DNA of 64,000 bases, taken from the NCBI GenBank assembly GCA_902825215.1, contig LR782234.1, positions 2,790,001-2,854,000 on the forward strand. The letters are read 5' to 3'. Below are positions 1-10,241 of this stretch, one piece after another. How positions within the stretch are numbered: position 1 is the first letter of the stretch; each line of letters opens with the position of its first letter. The translations under genes were made by a program, and so were the position numbers. Under the pieces are notes generated by a model, which was not told where the DNA came from, searched no databases, and saw only the letters and a list, made by a program, of their open reading frames with translations. The stretch comes from Pseudomonas fluorescens (GTDB lineage: Bacteria > Pseudomonadota > Gammaproteobacteria > Pseudomonadales > Pseudomonadaceae).

Positions 1-885
1 GCGGCATACCGCCGGGGTATTGCCCAACTGCTTGGCGACGCTTTTCACCATATCCACTACATGCCGTTTTGCCTCGGCTTCGGACTCCCATTGCAGCTCG
101 CGCAATGTCGACAGGGCCAGGGCGCTGCCGGCCCAGGTACGGTAATCCTTGGCGGTGAAATCGGCGCCAGTGAGCGTCTTCAGATAGGCGTTGACGTCCG
201 AAGAACTGACGGAGTGGCGCTGGCCATTTTCGTCCAGATACTGAAACAGATTTTGCCCGGGAATCTCCAGGCAGCGCTTGATGATGCGCGCCAGCCGCCG
301 ATCCTTGACGGTGATCTGGTGTTCGATGCCGCTTTTGCCGCGAAACTGGAACAGGATTGCACTGCCGTTGACCTCGACGTGACGGCTGCGCAGGGTGGTC
401 AAGCCGTAAGAGCGGTTGTCGCGGGCATACTGGGTATTGCCAACTCGTATCAGCGTGGCGTCGAGCAGGGTAATGACCGTGGCCATTACCTTGTCACGGC
501 TGAAGCCGGGCGCCGCCAGCAGCGCTTCCAGTTGCTTGCGCAGTTTTGGCAGTGCCAGACCAAAATCGCGCAAACGCGAATACTTGTCGGCATCGCGCAC
601 CTCACGCCAGCGCGGATGATAACGATACTGCTTGCGTCCGCGGGCATCGCGGCCTGTGGCTTGCAGATGACCGCAAGGGTCAGGGCAAATCCACACGTCA
701 GTGTAGGCCGGCGGCACGGCGAGGGCGTTGATCCGTTTGATTTCATCCGCATCGGTGATGCGCTGGCCGGAGGGGTCGAAGTAGCAGAACTTGCCCCGCA
801 GCTTCTTGCGAGTGATACCGGGCTGGGTGTCATCGACGTAATGCAGGTCGGATGGCAATGAAGCGGTCAGCTCGGTGTCGGGCAT
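1..885 (-). CDS. DNA topoisomerase IB (partial, 3' end outside window)
   Basis: This is the N-terminal 295 codons of a poxvirus-type bacterial topoisomerase IB, which relaxes supercoils through a 3'-phosphotyrosyl intermediate. The frame is open from the ATG at 885 to the window edge. Visible landmarks are the N-terminal GITRKKLRGKFCYFD segment, the core LIRVGNTQYA (first catalytic Arg), FRGKSG (catalytic Lys region), KDYRTWAGS (second catalytic Arg) and LGNTPAVCR at the edge. In this family the catalytic Tyr follows LGNTP within about ten residues, so it should lie just outside the window. The start is assigned at MPDTELTAS; the upstream Shine-Dalgarno is weak (CAAGG). The gene is transcribed in the same direction as modABC but is separated from it by 69 bp. 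Confidence 0.88.
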   Translation of the reverse strand, partial: MPDTELTASLPSDLHYVDDTQPGITRKKLRGKFCYFDPSGQRITDADEIKRINALAVPPAYTDVWICPDPCGHLQATGRDARGRKQYRYHPRWREVRDADKYSRLRDFGLALPKLRKQLEALLAAPGFSRDKVMATVITLLDATLIRVGNTQYARDNRSYGLTTLRSRHVEVNGSAILFQFRGKSGIEHQITVKDRRLARIIKRCLEIPGQNLFQYLDENGQRHSVSSSDVNAYLKTLTGADFTAKDYRTWAGSALALSTLRELQWESEAEAKRHVVDMVKSVAKQLGNTPAVCR

Positions 886-954
886 GGCAATTACCTTGAG
901 GGCGTTGGTCTGTAAAACCATTGACCGCAGGCCGTTGCCGTCGTGCCGAATGAT

Positions 955-2034
955 TTACGCCAGGACTGCGACTGCTTTGATCTGCGCCCACAACCGCTGG
1001 CCGGGATGTACGTCCAATTGGTCTCTGGAGTAGCGGGTGATGCGTGCCAGCAGCGGCGTGCCGCCCGCATCGAGACGAATCAGTACGTGCGCGGCGTTGT
1101 CGGCTGCTTGCTCGCCGACCACCGTGACGGGCAGCCGATTGAGGATGCTGCTGGCTTCGCTGTCATGCAGGGCCAGGCTGATGTCGCGTGCGTGGACTTT
1201 GCAGCGCAGCGTCTGGCCGATGTCCATAGGCGCATGTGTCACGCGCACGCTCATGTCAGTGGCAGGCAGTTGCAGGCTCAGCAACTGATACTGCGCATCG
1301 TAAGCGCAGACCTGTCCTTCAATGATCACTCCAGCGTCATCGCCCAGCGCCATCGGTAGGTCCAGCCGTGCGAGGGTTTCGCCGATCGGGCCACTGGCCA
1401 ACACCTTGCCTTCACTGAGCAGGACAAGATGGTCGGCCAGCCGCGCAACTTCATCCTGCGCATGGCTGACGTACAGCACGGGAATGTCCAGTTCGTCGTG
1501 CAGGCGCTGCAGGTAAGGCACGATTTCGTTTTTGCGCTGGCTGTCGAGTGCGGCCAGCGGTTCGTCCATCAGCAACAGTTTTGGGCTGGTGAGCAAAGCG
1601 CGGGCGATACCGACGCGCTGTCGCTCGCCGCCGGACAAATGCTCTGGATGGCGTTCCAGCAAATGGCCGATGCCCAGCAATTCAGTGGCTTGCGCCATGT
1701 CGACCCGACGCTGTGCCTTGGCGATACGTTTGAACCCGAATTGCAAATTGGCCATGACTGACAGATGCGCGAACAGGCTCGCTTCCTGAAATACATAACC
1801 GAGCGCGCGCTTGTGCGGCGGGACGAAAATGCCGTTCTGGCTGTCCTGCCAGACTTCGCCATTGACCTGAACGAAGCCTTGCGCGGCCCGCTCAAGCCCG
1901 GCGATGCAGCGCATACAGCTGGTCTTGCCTGAGCCGGAGGGTCCGTAGAGTGCGGTGACTCCGCGGCCCGGCAGATGCAAGTCGACATCGAGGCGGAAGC
2001 CCGGCCAGACGGTTTTCAAACGTGCTTCAAGCAT
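955..2034 (-). CDS. modC: Molybdate ABC transporter ATP-binding protein ModC
   Basis: Cytoplasmic ATPase that powers molybdate import through ModB. It has Walker A GPSGSGKT (residues 31-38), the ABC signature LSGGERQR (133-140), Walker B LLLMDEP (153-159) and a switch His in [13 protein letters not shown]-terminal Mop/TOBE domain (about 290-355), which binds oxyanion, distinguishes ModC from generic ABC ATPases. Length 359 aa is normal. It is the last gene of modABC: its start lies 3 bp after the modB stop, so translation is probably coupled. Confidence 0.96.
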   Translation of the reverse strand: MLEARLKTVWPGFRLDVDLHLPGRGVTALYGPSGSGKTSCMRCIAGLERAAQGFVQVNGEVWQDSQNGIFVPPHKRALGYVFQEASLFAHLSVMANLQFGFKRIAKAQRRVDMAQATELLGIGHLLERHPEHLSGGERQRVGIARALLTSPKLLLMDEPLAALDSQRKNEIVPYLQRLHDELDIPVLYVSHAQDEVARLADHLVLLSEGKVLASGPIGETLARLDLPMALGDDAGVIIEGQVCAYDAQYQLLSLQLPATDMSVRVTHAPMDIGQTLRCKVHARDISLALHDSEASSILNRLPVTVVGEQAADNAAHVLIRLDAGGTPLLARITRYSRDQLDVHPGQRLWAQIKAVAVLA

Positions 2035-2037
2035 GGT

Positions 2038-2718
2038 TCAGCTCCAGCCTGCGCGGGTCTTGCGGCTGGAGTACAGCGCCAGCAACACCACAAACGAAAA
2101 TATCAGCATCGCACCGGCCAGCCAGTGGGCCTGCGCATATTCCAGTGCTTCGACGTGATCGTAGATCTGCACCGAAACCACGCGGGTCTTGTCCGGAATA
2201 TTGCCGCCGATCATCAGCACCACACCGAACTCACCGACGGTATGCGCAAAGCCGAGAATCGCCGCAGTGATAAAACCGGGTCGAGCCAATGGCATCGTCA
2301 CGCTGAAAAACGTGTCCCAGGGACCGGCGCGAAGGGTAGCGGCGACTTCGAGTGGACGTTGGCCAATGGCCGAAAAGGCGTTTTGCAGCGGTTGCACCAC
2401 GAACGGCATGGAATAGATCACTGAACCGATCACCAGTCCCGTGAAGCTGAAAGTCAGCGTGCCCAGGCCCAGCCATTGGGTGAATTGGCCGAGAAAACCG
2501 TTCGGACCCATCATCAGCAACAGATAAAAACCAATCACGGTGGGCGGCAGGACCAGGGGCAGGGCGACGATCGCCCCGATCGGGCCGCGCAACCAGGAGC
2601 GGGTGCGCGACAACCACAGGGCAATCGGCGTGCCGATCACCAACAGGATCGCCGTGGTCACTGACGCCAGTTTCAGGGTCAGCCAGATCGCTGCGAAATC
2701 GGCACTGGTCAGCGCCAT
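2038..2718 (-). CDS. modB: Molybdate ABC transporter permease ModB
   Basis: Inner-membrane permease of the molybdate importer, 226 aa with about five hydrophobic helices. The ATPase-contact (EAA) loop is visible as [15 protein letters not shown], about residue 125. The start ATG at 2718 directly abuts the modA stop codon (no intergenic bases) and modC follows after 3 bp, so the three genes form one tight operon in the order modA-modB-modC. Confidence 0.96.
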   Translation of the reverse strand: MALTSADFAAIWLTLKLASVTTAILLVIGTPIALWLSRTRSWLRGPIGAIVALPLVLPPTVIGFYLLLMMGPNGFLGQFTQWLGLGTLTFSFTGLVIGSVIYSMPFVVQPLQNAFSAIGQRPLEVAATLRAGPWDTFFSVTMPLARPGFITAAILGFAHTVGEFGVVLMIGGNIPDKTRVVSVQIYDHVEALEYAQAHWLAGAMLIFSFVVLLALYSSRKTRAGWS

Positions 2719-3525
<807 letters not shown>

Positions 3526-3555
3526 TTATTGAGAACTGCCGCGCGGCGACTGTGG

Positions 3556-3585
3556 TTTCGCTATATACGGAAATATATAGCGAAA
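3556..3585. promoter_or_regulatory. ModE-type operator upstream of modA
   Basis: A perfect inverted repeat: TTTCGCTATATA, six bases (CGGAAA), TATATAGCGAAA. Arm sequence and 6-bp spacing match the established ModE box (CGNTATATA-N6-TATATANCG). It lies 70 bp upstream of the modA start. ModE with bound molybdate normally sits over such a promoter and represses it. No modE gene is in this window. Confidence 0.9.
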
Positions 3586-3616
3586 TCGAGCCAAACAGGA
3601 AATGTTCTGTGTCTCG

Positions 3617-4681
3617 TCAACGACGCGTGAGTTTCGCCAATGCGCCTTCAGCCAACTGCCGGGTCAGTTCAGCACTGCCCATGTCCTTGCCGAGCGTGAA
3701 CGCCTGCCCGGCCCAGAGGTTGGCGAACTGTTCTTCTTTCGCCGCGCGCAAAGGCATCAGTGCTCCGCCAGCCAAGGGGAACGCCGGTGCTTGAGCCGAC
3801 ATCGGGCCGAGTTCGCGCATCACCCGGTTGAGAATGCCGCGCGCCGGCCGGCCGGTAAAAAGATTGGTGATCGCGGTTTCACTTTCCTTGGCGGTGCGCA
3901 ATGCCTTGTGATGACTGGCGCTGATTTTCGCTTCGGGAGTAAACAGATAAGCGGTGCCGACCTGTACGGCCGAGGCGCCAAGCATGAGTGCCGCCGCCAC
4001 GCCGCGCGCATCGGCAATCGCGCCTGCGGCGATCACCGGGACTGTCACCGCGTCAACTACCTGCGGCACCAAGGCAAACGTGCCGACCTGACTGCTCAAG
4101 TCATCGCTGAGAAACATGCCGCGATGGCCGCCAGCCTCATAGCCCATAGCGATGATCGCATCGCAACCGTGTTGCTCCAGCCAGACAGCTTCATCGACCG
4201 TAGTGGCCGAAGAGAGGATCTTTGCCCCGGTAGCCTTGACCCGCTCCAGCAGAGATTTTTCTGGCAGGCCGAAATGGAAACTCACCACCTCGGGCCGGAA
4301 CTCTTCCAGCACTTCGCAGGCTGCCGCATCAAACGGCGCACGATTGGACACTGGCGTCGGTGCGTCAAAGTCTGCGCCCAGTTCACGGTAGTACGGCTCC
4401 AACAGGTTTTTCCATTCGCGTGCGCGTTGCTCATCGGCCGCCGGCGGCTGATGACAGAAAAAATTGACGTTGAATGGCTTGCTGGTGTGCTGGCGAATGG
4501 TTTTGAGCTCTTCGCGCAGTTGCTCGATGCTCAGCATTGCCGCCGGCATTGAGCCCAATCCGCCGGCGTTGCACACAGCGATCACCATCGACGAATTCGT
4601 CGCGCCGGCCATAGGCCCCTGGATGATGGGTAATTCAATGCCGAGCAAATCGATGATGCGAGTGTCTGGCCATTGGCTCAT
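3617..4681 (-). CDS. NAD(P)H-dependent flavin oxidoreductase, nitronate monooxygenase family
   Basis: A 354-aa FMN-dependent TIM-barrel enzyme of the 2-nitropropane dioxygenase/nitronate monooxygenase family. Visible family motifs are IIQGPMAGATNS near the N-terminus, CDAIIAMGYEAGGHRG in the middle and GASAVQVGTAYLFTPEA. Members oxidise alkyl nitronates or act as enoyl reductases; the true substrate cannot be told from sequence. The reading frame is open 20 codons further upstream, but ATG 4681 (MSQWPDTR) is preceded by GGAGA at a good distance and opens the conserved domain, so it is preferred. It stands alone, 31 bp beyond the mod operator. Confidence 0.85.
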   Translation of the reverse strand: MSQWPDTRIIDLLGIELPIIQGPMAGATNSSMVIAVCNAGGLGSMPAAMLSIEQLREELKTIRQHTSKPFNVNFFCHQPPAADEQRAREWKNLLEPYYRELGADFDAPTPVSNRAPFDAAACEVLEEFRPEVVSFHFGLPEKSLLERVKATGAKILSSATTVDEAVWLEQHGCDAIIAMGYEAGGHRGMFLSDDLSSQVGTFALVPQVVDAVTVPVIAAGAIADARGVAAALMLGASAVQVGTAYLFTPEAKISASHHKALRTAKESETAITNLFTGRPARGILNRVMRELGPMSAQAPAFPLAGGALMPLRAAKEEQFANLWAGQAFTLGKDMGSAELTRQLAEGALAKLTRR

Positions 4682-4789
4682 GGGGGCAGTTCTCCGAACG
4701 AGGAAGCGGGCAGGGACGGCAGAAGCGGTTTGTAACAGCAAAAGCGCGTTTCGAGCCAGTTCGAAATTGAGAACAACCCGTGCAGTTTT

Positions 4790-7222
4790 TCAGCGCCGAT
4801 GGAGCCCGCCACCGCCACCGCCAAATGAGCGATTCATCACACGCGATGAGTTGTGAAAATTGTTGGTCCGCTGGTTGCCGAAGTTACGCGCAGCGGAATC
4901 CCGGTCAAGGTTCTGTAACTGCGCATTGTTGTGTGCCGCAGGACGCGTCGTGCCTTCCCGGTTCACCGGTTGCCAGCCACCGTCGGTCTTTTTGTAGACA
5001 TTGCCGTCGCGCCCCGCATAGACGTTGTCGCCGACGTGCGCGGCCCCGCCATTGCGGCCGCGAACACCACCATATTGCGTTGTGTTGCCGGTGTTGGGGT
5101 TGTACACCGCACCGCGATTGGCGGTGACTTGCGTACCATTGCGCGCGTTGCCGGCAGTGACCCGTTGGCCAGCAATGGCACCGCCGTTCGGCCCGACCGC
5201 GACACCGCTGCGCCCGGCGGCGTAGTTGCCGGTATAGACGTTGTGTACGGCGCCTCTTTGTCCGGCGGCGGCAACCCCGGTGCGCGAGTTGTAGGAAGCG
5301 CCGACCTGACCCGCCCAGCGATTGCCCGTCCACGCGTTGTAGCCGGCGCCATACCGGCTGACCGTGGCCCGGTCGCCCCATTGATGGTAAATGTTGCCAG
5401 TGGTGCCGGCCCAGCCTCCCGGCCCCCACGCTATGGCGCCGCCGCGATACCCATACGCCGCGCCGGCCCACGCCAGTGGTGCGGGATACAGATGCGGCCC
5501 CCAGGCGTAGCCCCAACCGTAATTGCCCCACCATGGGTAGGCGCCCCAGCCCCAACCCATAGCGACGGTGCTGCCGCCCCAGCTCCAGCCGAAACCAAAG
5601 CCGAAGGTCCAGCCGGTCCAGGGCGTATAACGGATCGCAACACCGAAACCGTAGGTCACCGGCGGGCCGTACCAGACGTTGCCGACCCACGGCGCATACG
5701 GATAACCGGTGCCATAAACCACCACGCCCGTGCCGGGATCGACATTCGAGCCCTGATAGCCTGGTGTGTAGCCAACCACCACCGTATCGCCACTGGATTC
5801 GTAGACTTTGACGTAGGTGAGGTAATGCATCGGTGAGCTCGGCGGTATCGAGTAGATCACCGCCGGAACCGAGCTGGTGACGACCCAAGGCCCGTTGACC
5901 GTTGCCGCTGTGAACCAGATGCCGTTCTCCACTGCATACCAGCTGTCGCTGTCGATGCGGATAATCGGCGTGGCGCTGTTGACCACGTATTGCAGCGCGG
6001 TGGTGTCGATGGCTTTAAGCTGCGGCTCGCCGTCAAACTGCGGCGCGGTCATCTTTACTGCGCTCTTCTTGATCGCCGAAGTCTGCGGGATGTTTGCAGC
6101 AATGGCTGCTTCCTGCGCTTGAGGCGTCCCTGCCACGGAGGCTTTGACGTTTTCTTTCGGGCTGTCATCGGGGATGTTGGCAAAGTCCGCTGGCAATTTG
6201 TCTGCCGGGGTAAATGTCCATGGGCCGTTCATGTCGGTCGCGCGAAACCAGCGCCCGGAGATCAGCACATAACTGTTCTGGTCGCCTATTTCCTTGAAGA
6301 TGTGCCCGGTGGTATTGCTGACATACAACAGGCCGGTGCCTTGAATCGGCGTCCACTGTGCGGCGCCGTCAGTGACCAGCAATTCGGTGGGTGCCGTCGC
6401 GACGAAAATTTTCGGCTGCGGCGGTTTGGCCAGGCTCGGAATCTTGTCTTTGGGGTCGCTCTGCCCGGTCAGCAGATCCACTTGCCGGGTTTTGATCGCG
6501 GCTTTTTTGGCGGCTTCCAGTTCTGCCATTGGCTGGGCGAGGCGTGTATAGGCGCCGCCGATTTGCTCGGCGACCATCCAGCCATCGAAGACGTGCAGGT
6601 AATGTTTGCCCTGCGCGTCCTTCAATAGTAACGGGCGAGTGTTGATCACCCGTTGCAGCGAAGTACCTTCAACCGGTCGATAAGCCGGGTCGCCGTCGAT
6701 ATAGACGAGCAGGGCGGGAACATCGGATGTGATGATGTCCGGAGGCGAATTTTCCAGCGGTGCGCTGTCGACCTTCTGCTCGGCCGACAGCACGCCGACA
6801 GCCGCTTCGAGCTGATCCAGCGAGATGGTTTTCTTGCGGTTCGCGGCGTCTTTTTGCAGCGCAGCGATCCAGGTGTTGGCCTGGCTGGCGTCGGCGGGGA
6901 AATCGGCCTTGATGATTTTGTACTGGTCGAGCGCGACCCAGCGTGTGGCCTTATCGACCAGCGTGTGCGCGCTGAACTGCACGATGCCGTAAGTCGATTT
7001 GCCATCGGCCGGCGTGGCCTCCACGGCTGCTCGAGCGTTCAGCGTGTAGCCGTCCCAGCTGTCGAGCTGCGGTTGATAAACCGTCAGTTTCGCTTTGCCA
7101 CTGCTGATCACCTGCGGCCATGTCGGCTCGCTCGCGGCGTCGGTGGCAGGTGCCGCCCAGGCATTCCCGAGTGCGGACAGGCAAAGCAGCAACAACACGA
7201 AAGACCAGCGCGGATAAGGCAT
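4790..7222 (-). CDS. Exported protein with Gly/Trp/Tyr-rich C-terminal half, unknown function
   Basis: A secreted protein of about 810 aa. The start at 7222 (MPYPRWS) is chosen because GGAGCT lies 7 bp upstream and a Sec signal peptide follows at once (cleavage near GNAWA). The first half (to about residue 450) carries repeated modules with the pattern W..I.GT.LLYV.NT and ISGRWFRA..MNGPWTF, occurring at least twice. The second half has a dense Gly/Trp/Tyr stretch (GWGWGAYPWWG), then many short repeats of the AVYNPNTGN / GAVHNVYTGN type and a tail RSFGGGGGGLHRR. Similar proteins in pseudomonads carry a carbohydrate-binding family V/XII label, which I recall but could not check. Surface or periplasmic location is inferred. 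Confidence 0.75.
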   Translation of the reverse strand: MPYPRWSFVLLLLCLSALGNAWAAPATDAASEPTWPQVISSGKAKLTVYQPQLDSWDGYTLNARAAVEATPADGKSTYGIVQFSAHTLVDKATRWVALDQYKIIKADFPADASQANTWIAALQKDAANRKKTISLDQLEAAVGVLSAEQKVDSAPLENSPPDIITSDVPALLVYIDGDPAYRPVEGTSLQRVINTRPLLLKDAQGKHYLHVFDGWMVAEQIGGAYTRLAQPMAELEAAKKAAIKTRQVDLLTGQSDPKDKIPSLAKPPQPKIFVATAPTELLVTDGAAQWTPIQGTGLLYVSNTTGHIFKEIGDQNSYVLISGRWFRATDMNGPWTFTPADKLPADFANIPDDSPKENVKASVAGTPQAQEAAIAANIPQTSAIKKSAVKMTAPQFDGEPQLKAIDTTALQYVVNSATPIIRIDSDSWYAVENGIWFTAATVNGPWVVTSSVPAVIYSIPPSSPMHYLTYVKVYESSGDTVVVGYTPGYQGSNVDPGTGVVVYGTGYPYAPWVGNVWYGPPVTYGFGVAIRYTPWTGWTFGFGFGWSWGGSTVAMGWGWGAYPWWGNYGWGYAWGPHLYPAPLAWAGAAYGYRGGAIAWGPGGWAGTTGNIYHQWGDRATVSRYGAGYNAWTGNRWAGQVGASYNSRTGVAAAGQRGAVHNVYTGNYAAGRSGVAVGPNGGAIAGQRVTAGNARNGTQVTANRGAVYNPNTGNTTQYGGVRGRNGGAAHVGDNVYAGRDGNVYKKTDGGWQPVNREGTTRPAAHNNAQLQNLDRDSAARNFGNQRTNNFHNSSRVMNRSFGGGGGGLHRR

Positions 7223-7410
7223 TGTCAGCTCCATCGACAGACCGCTTTCTTGAGAAACAGCAGCGAACGCACCACCGTCGAAAAAGCATAGTCGCCCGCC
7301 ATGGAAACACCCGGCAGATTTGCCGTTTGGCCCATGGTCGAATGTGGCAATGTGTTTCGATGTGCTATTCCAGAGCACGAACTTCAAATAAACAGTCATG
7401 CGAGGCATCC

Positions 7411-8394
7411 ATGTTCAACGCCATTGTGATCGACAAAGACGACAGCGGTTACCACGCCAATCTGCAGCAGCTCGACGAAGCGCAATTGCCTGAAGGGGAC
7501 GTTACGGTAGCTGTCGCCTACAGCACGCTGAACTTCAAGGATGGCCTGGCGATTACCGGCAGCAGCCCTGTCGTGCGCCAGTTTCCGATGGTGCCGGGGA
7601 TCGATCTGGCGGGCACCGTGGAACACAGCTCCCACCCGGATTACAAGATTGGCGATCAGGTGCTGCTCAATGGCTGGGGTGTCGGCGAACATCACTGGGG
7701 TGGTCTGGCGCAGAAAGCGCGCCTGAATGGCGACTGGCTGATTCCTTTGCCCAAGGCTTTTACTGCAGCGCAGGCCATGGCCGTCGGAACGGCCGGTTAC
7801 ACCGCGATGCTGTGCATACTGGCGCTCGAACGCAATGGTGTGACGCCAGCCCAGGGCGAGGTGCTGGTCACTGGCGCCAATGGCGGCGTCGGCAGCTTCG
7901 CCATCGCGCTGCTGAGCAAACTCGGTTATCGCGTTGTGGCGTCCACCGGGCGAGTGTCAGAGCATGAATACCTGCAGCAATTGGGCGCCAGCGAAATCAT
8001 CGATCGCGCAACGCTTTCCGAACCGGGCAAGCCGTTGGCCAAGGAACGCTGGGCGGCGGTGATCGATTCAGTCGGCAGTCACACTTTGGCCAACGCCTGC
8101 GCCAGCACTCGCGCCGAAGGCACCGTCGCGGCTTGTGGCCTGGCGCAGGGCATGGACTTCCCGGCGTCGGTGGCGCCGTTCATTTTGCGCGGCGTGACCC
8201 TTGCCGGCATCAACAGCGTGACCCAGCCGAAAGCGCGACGTTTACAAGCGTGGGAGCGGCTGGCCAAGGATCTGGATTTCTCGCTGCTGAGCTTGATCAG
8301 CCATGAAATGGGTCTGAGCGACGCCATCGAGGCAGCGCCGCGGTTACTGGCCGGGCAACTGCGTGGACGTGTTGTGGTTGACGTCAATCGCTGA
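7411..8394 (+). CDS. acuI: Acrylyl-CoA reductase / zinc-less quinone oxidoreductase (AcuI/YhdH family)
   Basis: A 327-aa medium-chain dehydrogenase/reductase. It has the YSTLNFKDGLAITG segment and VPGIDLAGTVE of the N-terminal GroES-like domain, and the NADPH-binding VTGANGGVGSFAIALL (about residues 150-165). In the AcuI/YhdH subfamily the zinc ligands are absent and the enzyme reduces acrylyl-CoA to propionyl-CoA, detoxifying acryloyl-CoA. ATG 7411 (MFNAIVIDKDD) is the family start, preceded by GAGG. It diverges from the exported protein gene with 188 bp between. Confidence 0.9.
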   Translation: MFNAIVIDKDDSGYHANLQQLDEAQLPEGDVTVAVAYSTLNFKDGLAITGSSPVVRQFPMVPGIDLAGTVEHSSHPDYKIGDQVLLNGWGVGEHHWGGLAQKARLNGDWLIPLPKAFTAAQAMAVGTAGYTAMLCILALERNGVTPAQGEVLVTGANGGVGSFAIALLSKLGYRVVASTGRVSEHEYLQQLGASEIIDRATLSEPGKPLAKERWAAVIDSVGSHTLANACASTRAEGTVAACGLAQGMDFPASVAPFILRGVTLAGINSVTQPKARRLQAWERLAKDLDFSLLSLISHEMGLSDAIEAAPRLLAGQLRGRVVVDVNR

Positions 8395-8413
8395 CAGGCC
8401 CGAGAGCCAGGTG

Positions 8414-9481
8414 CTACGTCTGCGTTTCACGCTCGAGCAATTGTCGTTTGCGCTCAACACCCCAGCGATAGCCAGAGAGGTTGCCATCGCTGCGCACCAC
8501 GCGGTGGCACGGGATTGCCACTGCCAGGCGGTTGGCCCCACAAGCCTGGGCCACCGCGCGCATCGACGTTGGCGCGCCGATGCGTTGAGCGATTTGTGCG
8601 TAACTGGCCGTTTGCCCCGGCGGGATTTCCCGCAGCGCTTGCCATACGCGCTCCTGAAAAGCCGTGCCGCGCACATCGAGCGGTAAGTCCAGGCCGATCG
8701 CTGGCGCCTCGACAAACCCCACGACCTGGGCGATCAGTTGCTCGAACCCGGCATCGGCGCCGATCAGGTTGGCCTGGCGGAACTGATCCTGCAAATCACA
8801 AACCAGACGATGCGGATCGTCCCCCAGCAGAATGGCGCAAACCCCGCGTTCGCTTTGCGCGACCAGAATCGCCCCAAGCGAGCATTGCCCGACTGCGAAG
8901 CGAATATCGTTGTTCTTCCCCGCGGCGCGGTAATCGCCTGGTTTCATCCCGAGCAATTGGTCGGCTGACTCATAAAAGCGGCTATTGGAATTGAATCCCG
9001 CGTCGTACAGCGCCTCGGTGACCGAGCCACCGTTTGCTAGGTGCTGACGCAGTTTGCGCGAGCGATGAGCCGCCGCGTAACCCTTGGGCGTCAATCCCGT
9101 CGCGGCTTTGAATATGCGATGAAAATGAAATGAACTCAGGCCTGCGATCTGCGCCAGTTCGCTGAGCGCCGGCAATGTCTCCGCAGCCTCGATATGCCGA
9201 CAGGCGATGGCGACAGTCGCCGCGTGCTGTGCGGCAACATCGCTCTGATCCTTACCAGCGCGTTTGCTCGCCCGGTAGCCGGCGGCCTCGGCCTGCTCAG
9301 CGGTGTCGAAAAACTCGACGTTGTGCGGTTTCGGCAGACGCGAGAGGCTGCTTGGCCGGCAATAGACACCTGTGGTTTTTACCGCATAGACGAATTGCCC
9401 GTCCGCTTTCGGGTCGCGGGCCACCACAGCGGCCCAGCGCGGATCGGCTTCGATGCTGACGGTGTTGCTTAGCGTGTCCAT
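8414..9481 (-). CDS. ada: Ada-type regulator / O6-methylguanine-DNA methyltransferase
   Basis: A 355-aa protein with the three Ada parts: an N-terminal methylphosphotriester domain (GVYCRPSSLSRLPKPHNVEFF, about residues 38-58), an AraC-type HTH (LSELAQIAGLSSFHFHRIFK) and a C-terminal methyltransferase with active-site PCHRVV. The suicide Cys of the last domain and the RVWQALREIPPGQTASY segment are intact. Unusually, only the first N-terminal Cys of the four zinc ligands known in E. coli Ada is kept; the others read as Ser, Ser and Ala (CRPSS, RASKRA). DNA repair should work, but methylation-triggered activation may not. It lies downstream of alkB on the same strand (80-bp gap), probably one alkylation-repair operon. 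Confidence 0.9.
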   Translation of the reverse strand: MDTLSNTVSIEADPRWAAVVARDPKADGQFVYAVKTTGVYCRPSSLSRLPKPHNVEFFDTAEQAEAAGYRASKRAGKDQSDVAAQHAATVAIACRHIEAAETLPALSELAQIAGLSSFHFHRIFKAATGLTPKGYAAAHRSRKLRQHLANGGSVTEALYDAGFNSNSRFYESADQLLGMKPGDYRAAGKNNDIRFAVGQCSLGAILVAQSERGVCAILLGDDPHRLVCDLQDQFRQANLIGADAGFEQLIAQVVGFVEAPAIGLDLPLDVRGTAFQERVWQALREIPPGQTASYAQIAQRIGAPTSMRAVAQACGANRLAVAIPCHRVVRSDGNLSGYRWGVERKRQLLERETQT

Positions 9482-9561
9482 AGGGGGTAATCCGTTGACC
9501 TGTTTGATTCAGGTTAACTGGCGTCGATTGCCTCGACACTCCGGGCCTTGCGGTCAAACTT

Positions 9562-10233
9562 TCAGTCGCTGCCGGCGACGCGAAAGGTAAGGTTGATGCG
9601 TCGTTCGCCCAGGCGCGGGTGGTGGCCAGGCTTGATCGGCAATACACCATGGAAACGCAAGCGATCAGCGCCGCCCCAGATCACCATGTCGCCATGCAGC
9701 AGCGGGATTCGCTGGCACTTGTCGCTGCGTTCAAAGCCGCCGAACAGGAACATCGCCGGCAAGCCCAGCGACAGGGAAACGATCGGCGCGGCATAGGCTT
9801 TTTCGTCCTTGTCCTGATGCAATGACATTTTTGCACCTGGGACATATTGGTTGATCAGGCACGAGTCAGGCACAAAATCAGCGAATCCTGCTTGCTCTGC
9901 TGCAGCGCGCGCCAGATCGGCGAAAACCGTGGGCAATGCAGGCCAAGGCAATCCGCTGAGTGGATCGACGCTTGAATAGCGGTAACCCTTGCGATCGGTG
10001 ATCCAGCCCAGGCCGCCGCAACTGCTGGTACCAACCGACATGCTGAACCCGCCGGGGGTGACCATATGGCGGAGCGGGGCGGCTGCAAGAGCAGCTTCCA
10101 ACTCCGACAGCAGCCGATCAACCTGTGACAAGGCAAACCCGCGCAACACCCACGCTTGCTCGCCGATCTGCTCGGCCCGGGCTTGCTGGACGGGTTCGTG
10201 GTCGGCGAACAGGTCAAATGTGGTCGGTTGCAT
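9562..10233 (-). CDS. alkB: Alpha-ketoglutarate-dependent DNA dioxygenase AlkB
   Basis: A 223-aa Fe(II)/2-oxoglutarate oxygenase that removes 1-methyladenine and 3-methylcytosine by oxidative demethylation. The iron triad is visible: SLHQDKDE (H-x-D) and RFHGVLP (distal His). The 2-oxoglutarate-binding RINLTFR lies at the C-terminus. The substrate-lid segment with GYRYSSVDP and the GGFSMSVG segment are also typical. It precedes ada on the same strand, consistent with a joint alkylation-damage response. The start MQPTTFDLFAD is the first in-frame ATG. Confidence 0.95.
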   Translation of the reverse strand: MQPTTFDLFADHEPVQQARAEQIGEQAWVLRGFALSQVDRLLSELEAALAAAPLRHMVTPGGFSMSVGTSSCGGLGWITDRKGYRYSSVDPLSGLPWPALPTVFADLARAAAEQAGFADFVPDSCLINQYVPGAKMSLHQDKDEKAYAAPIVSLSLGLPAMFLFGGFERSDKCQRIPLLHGDMVIWGGADRLRFHGVLPIKPGHHPRLGERRINLTFRVAGSD

Positions 10234-10241
10234 GGCGTCGA

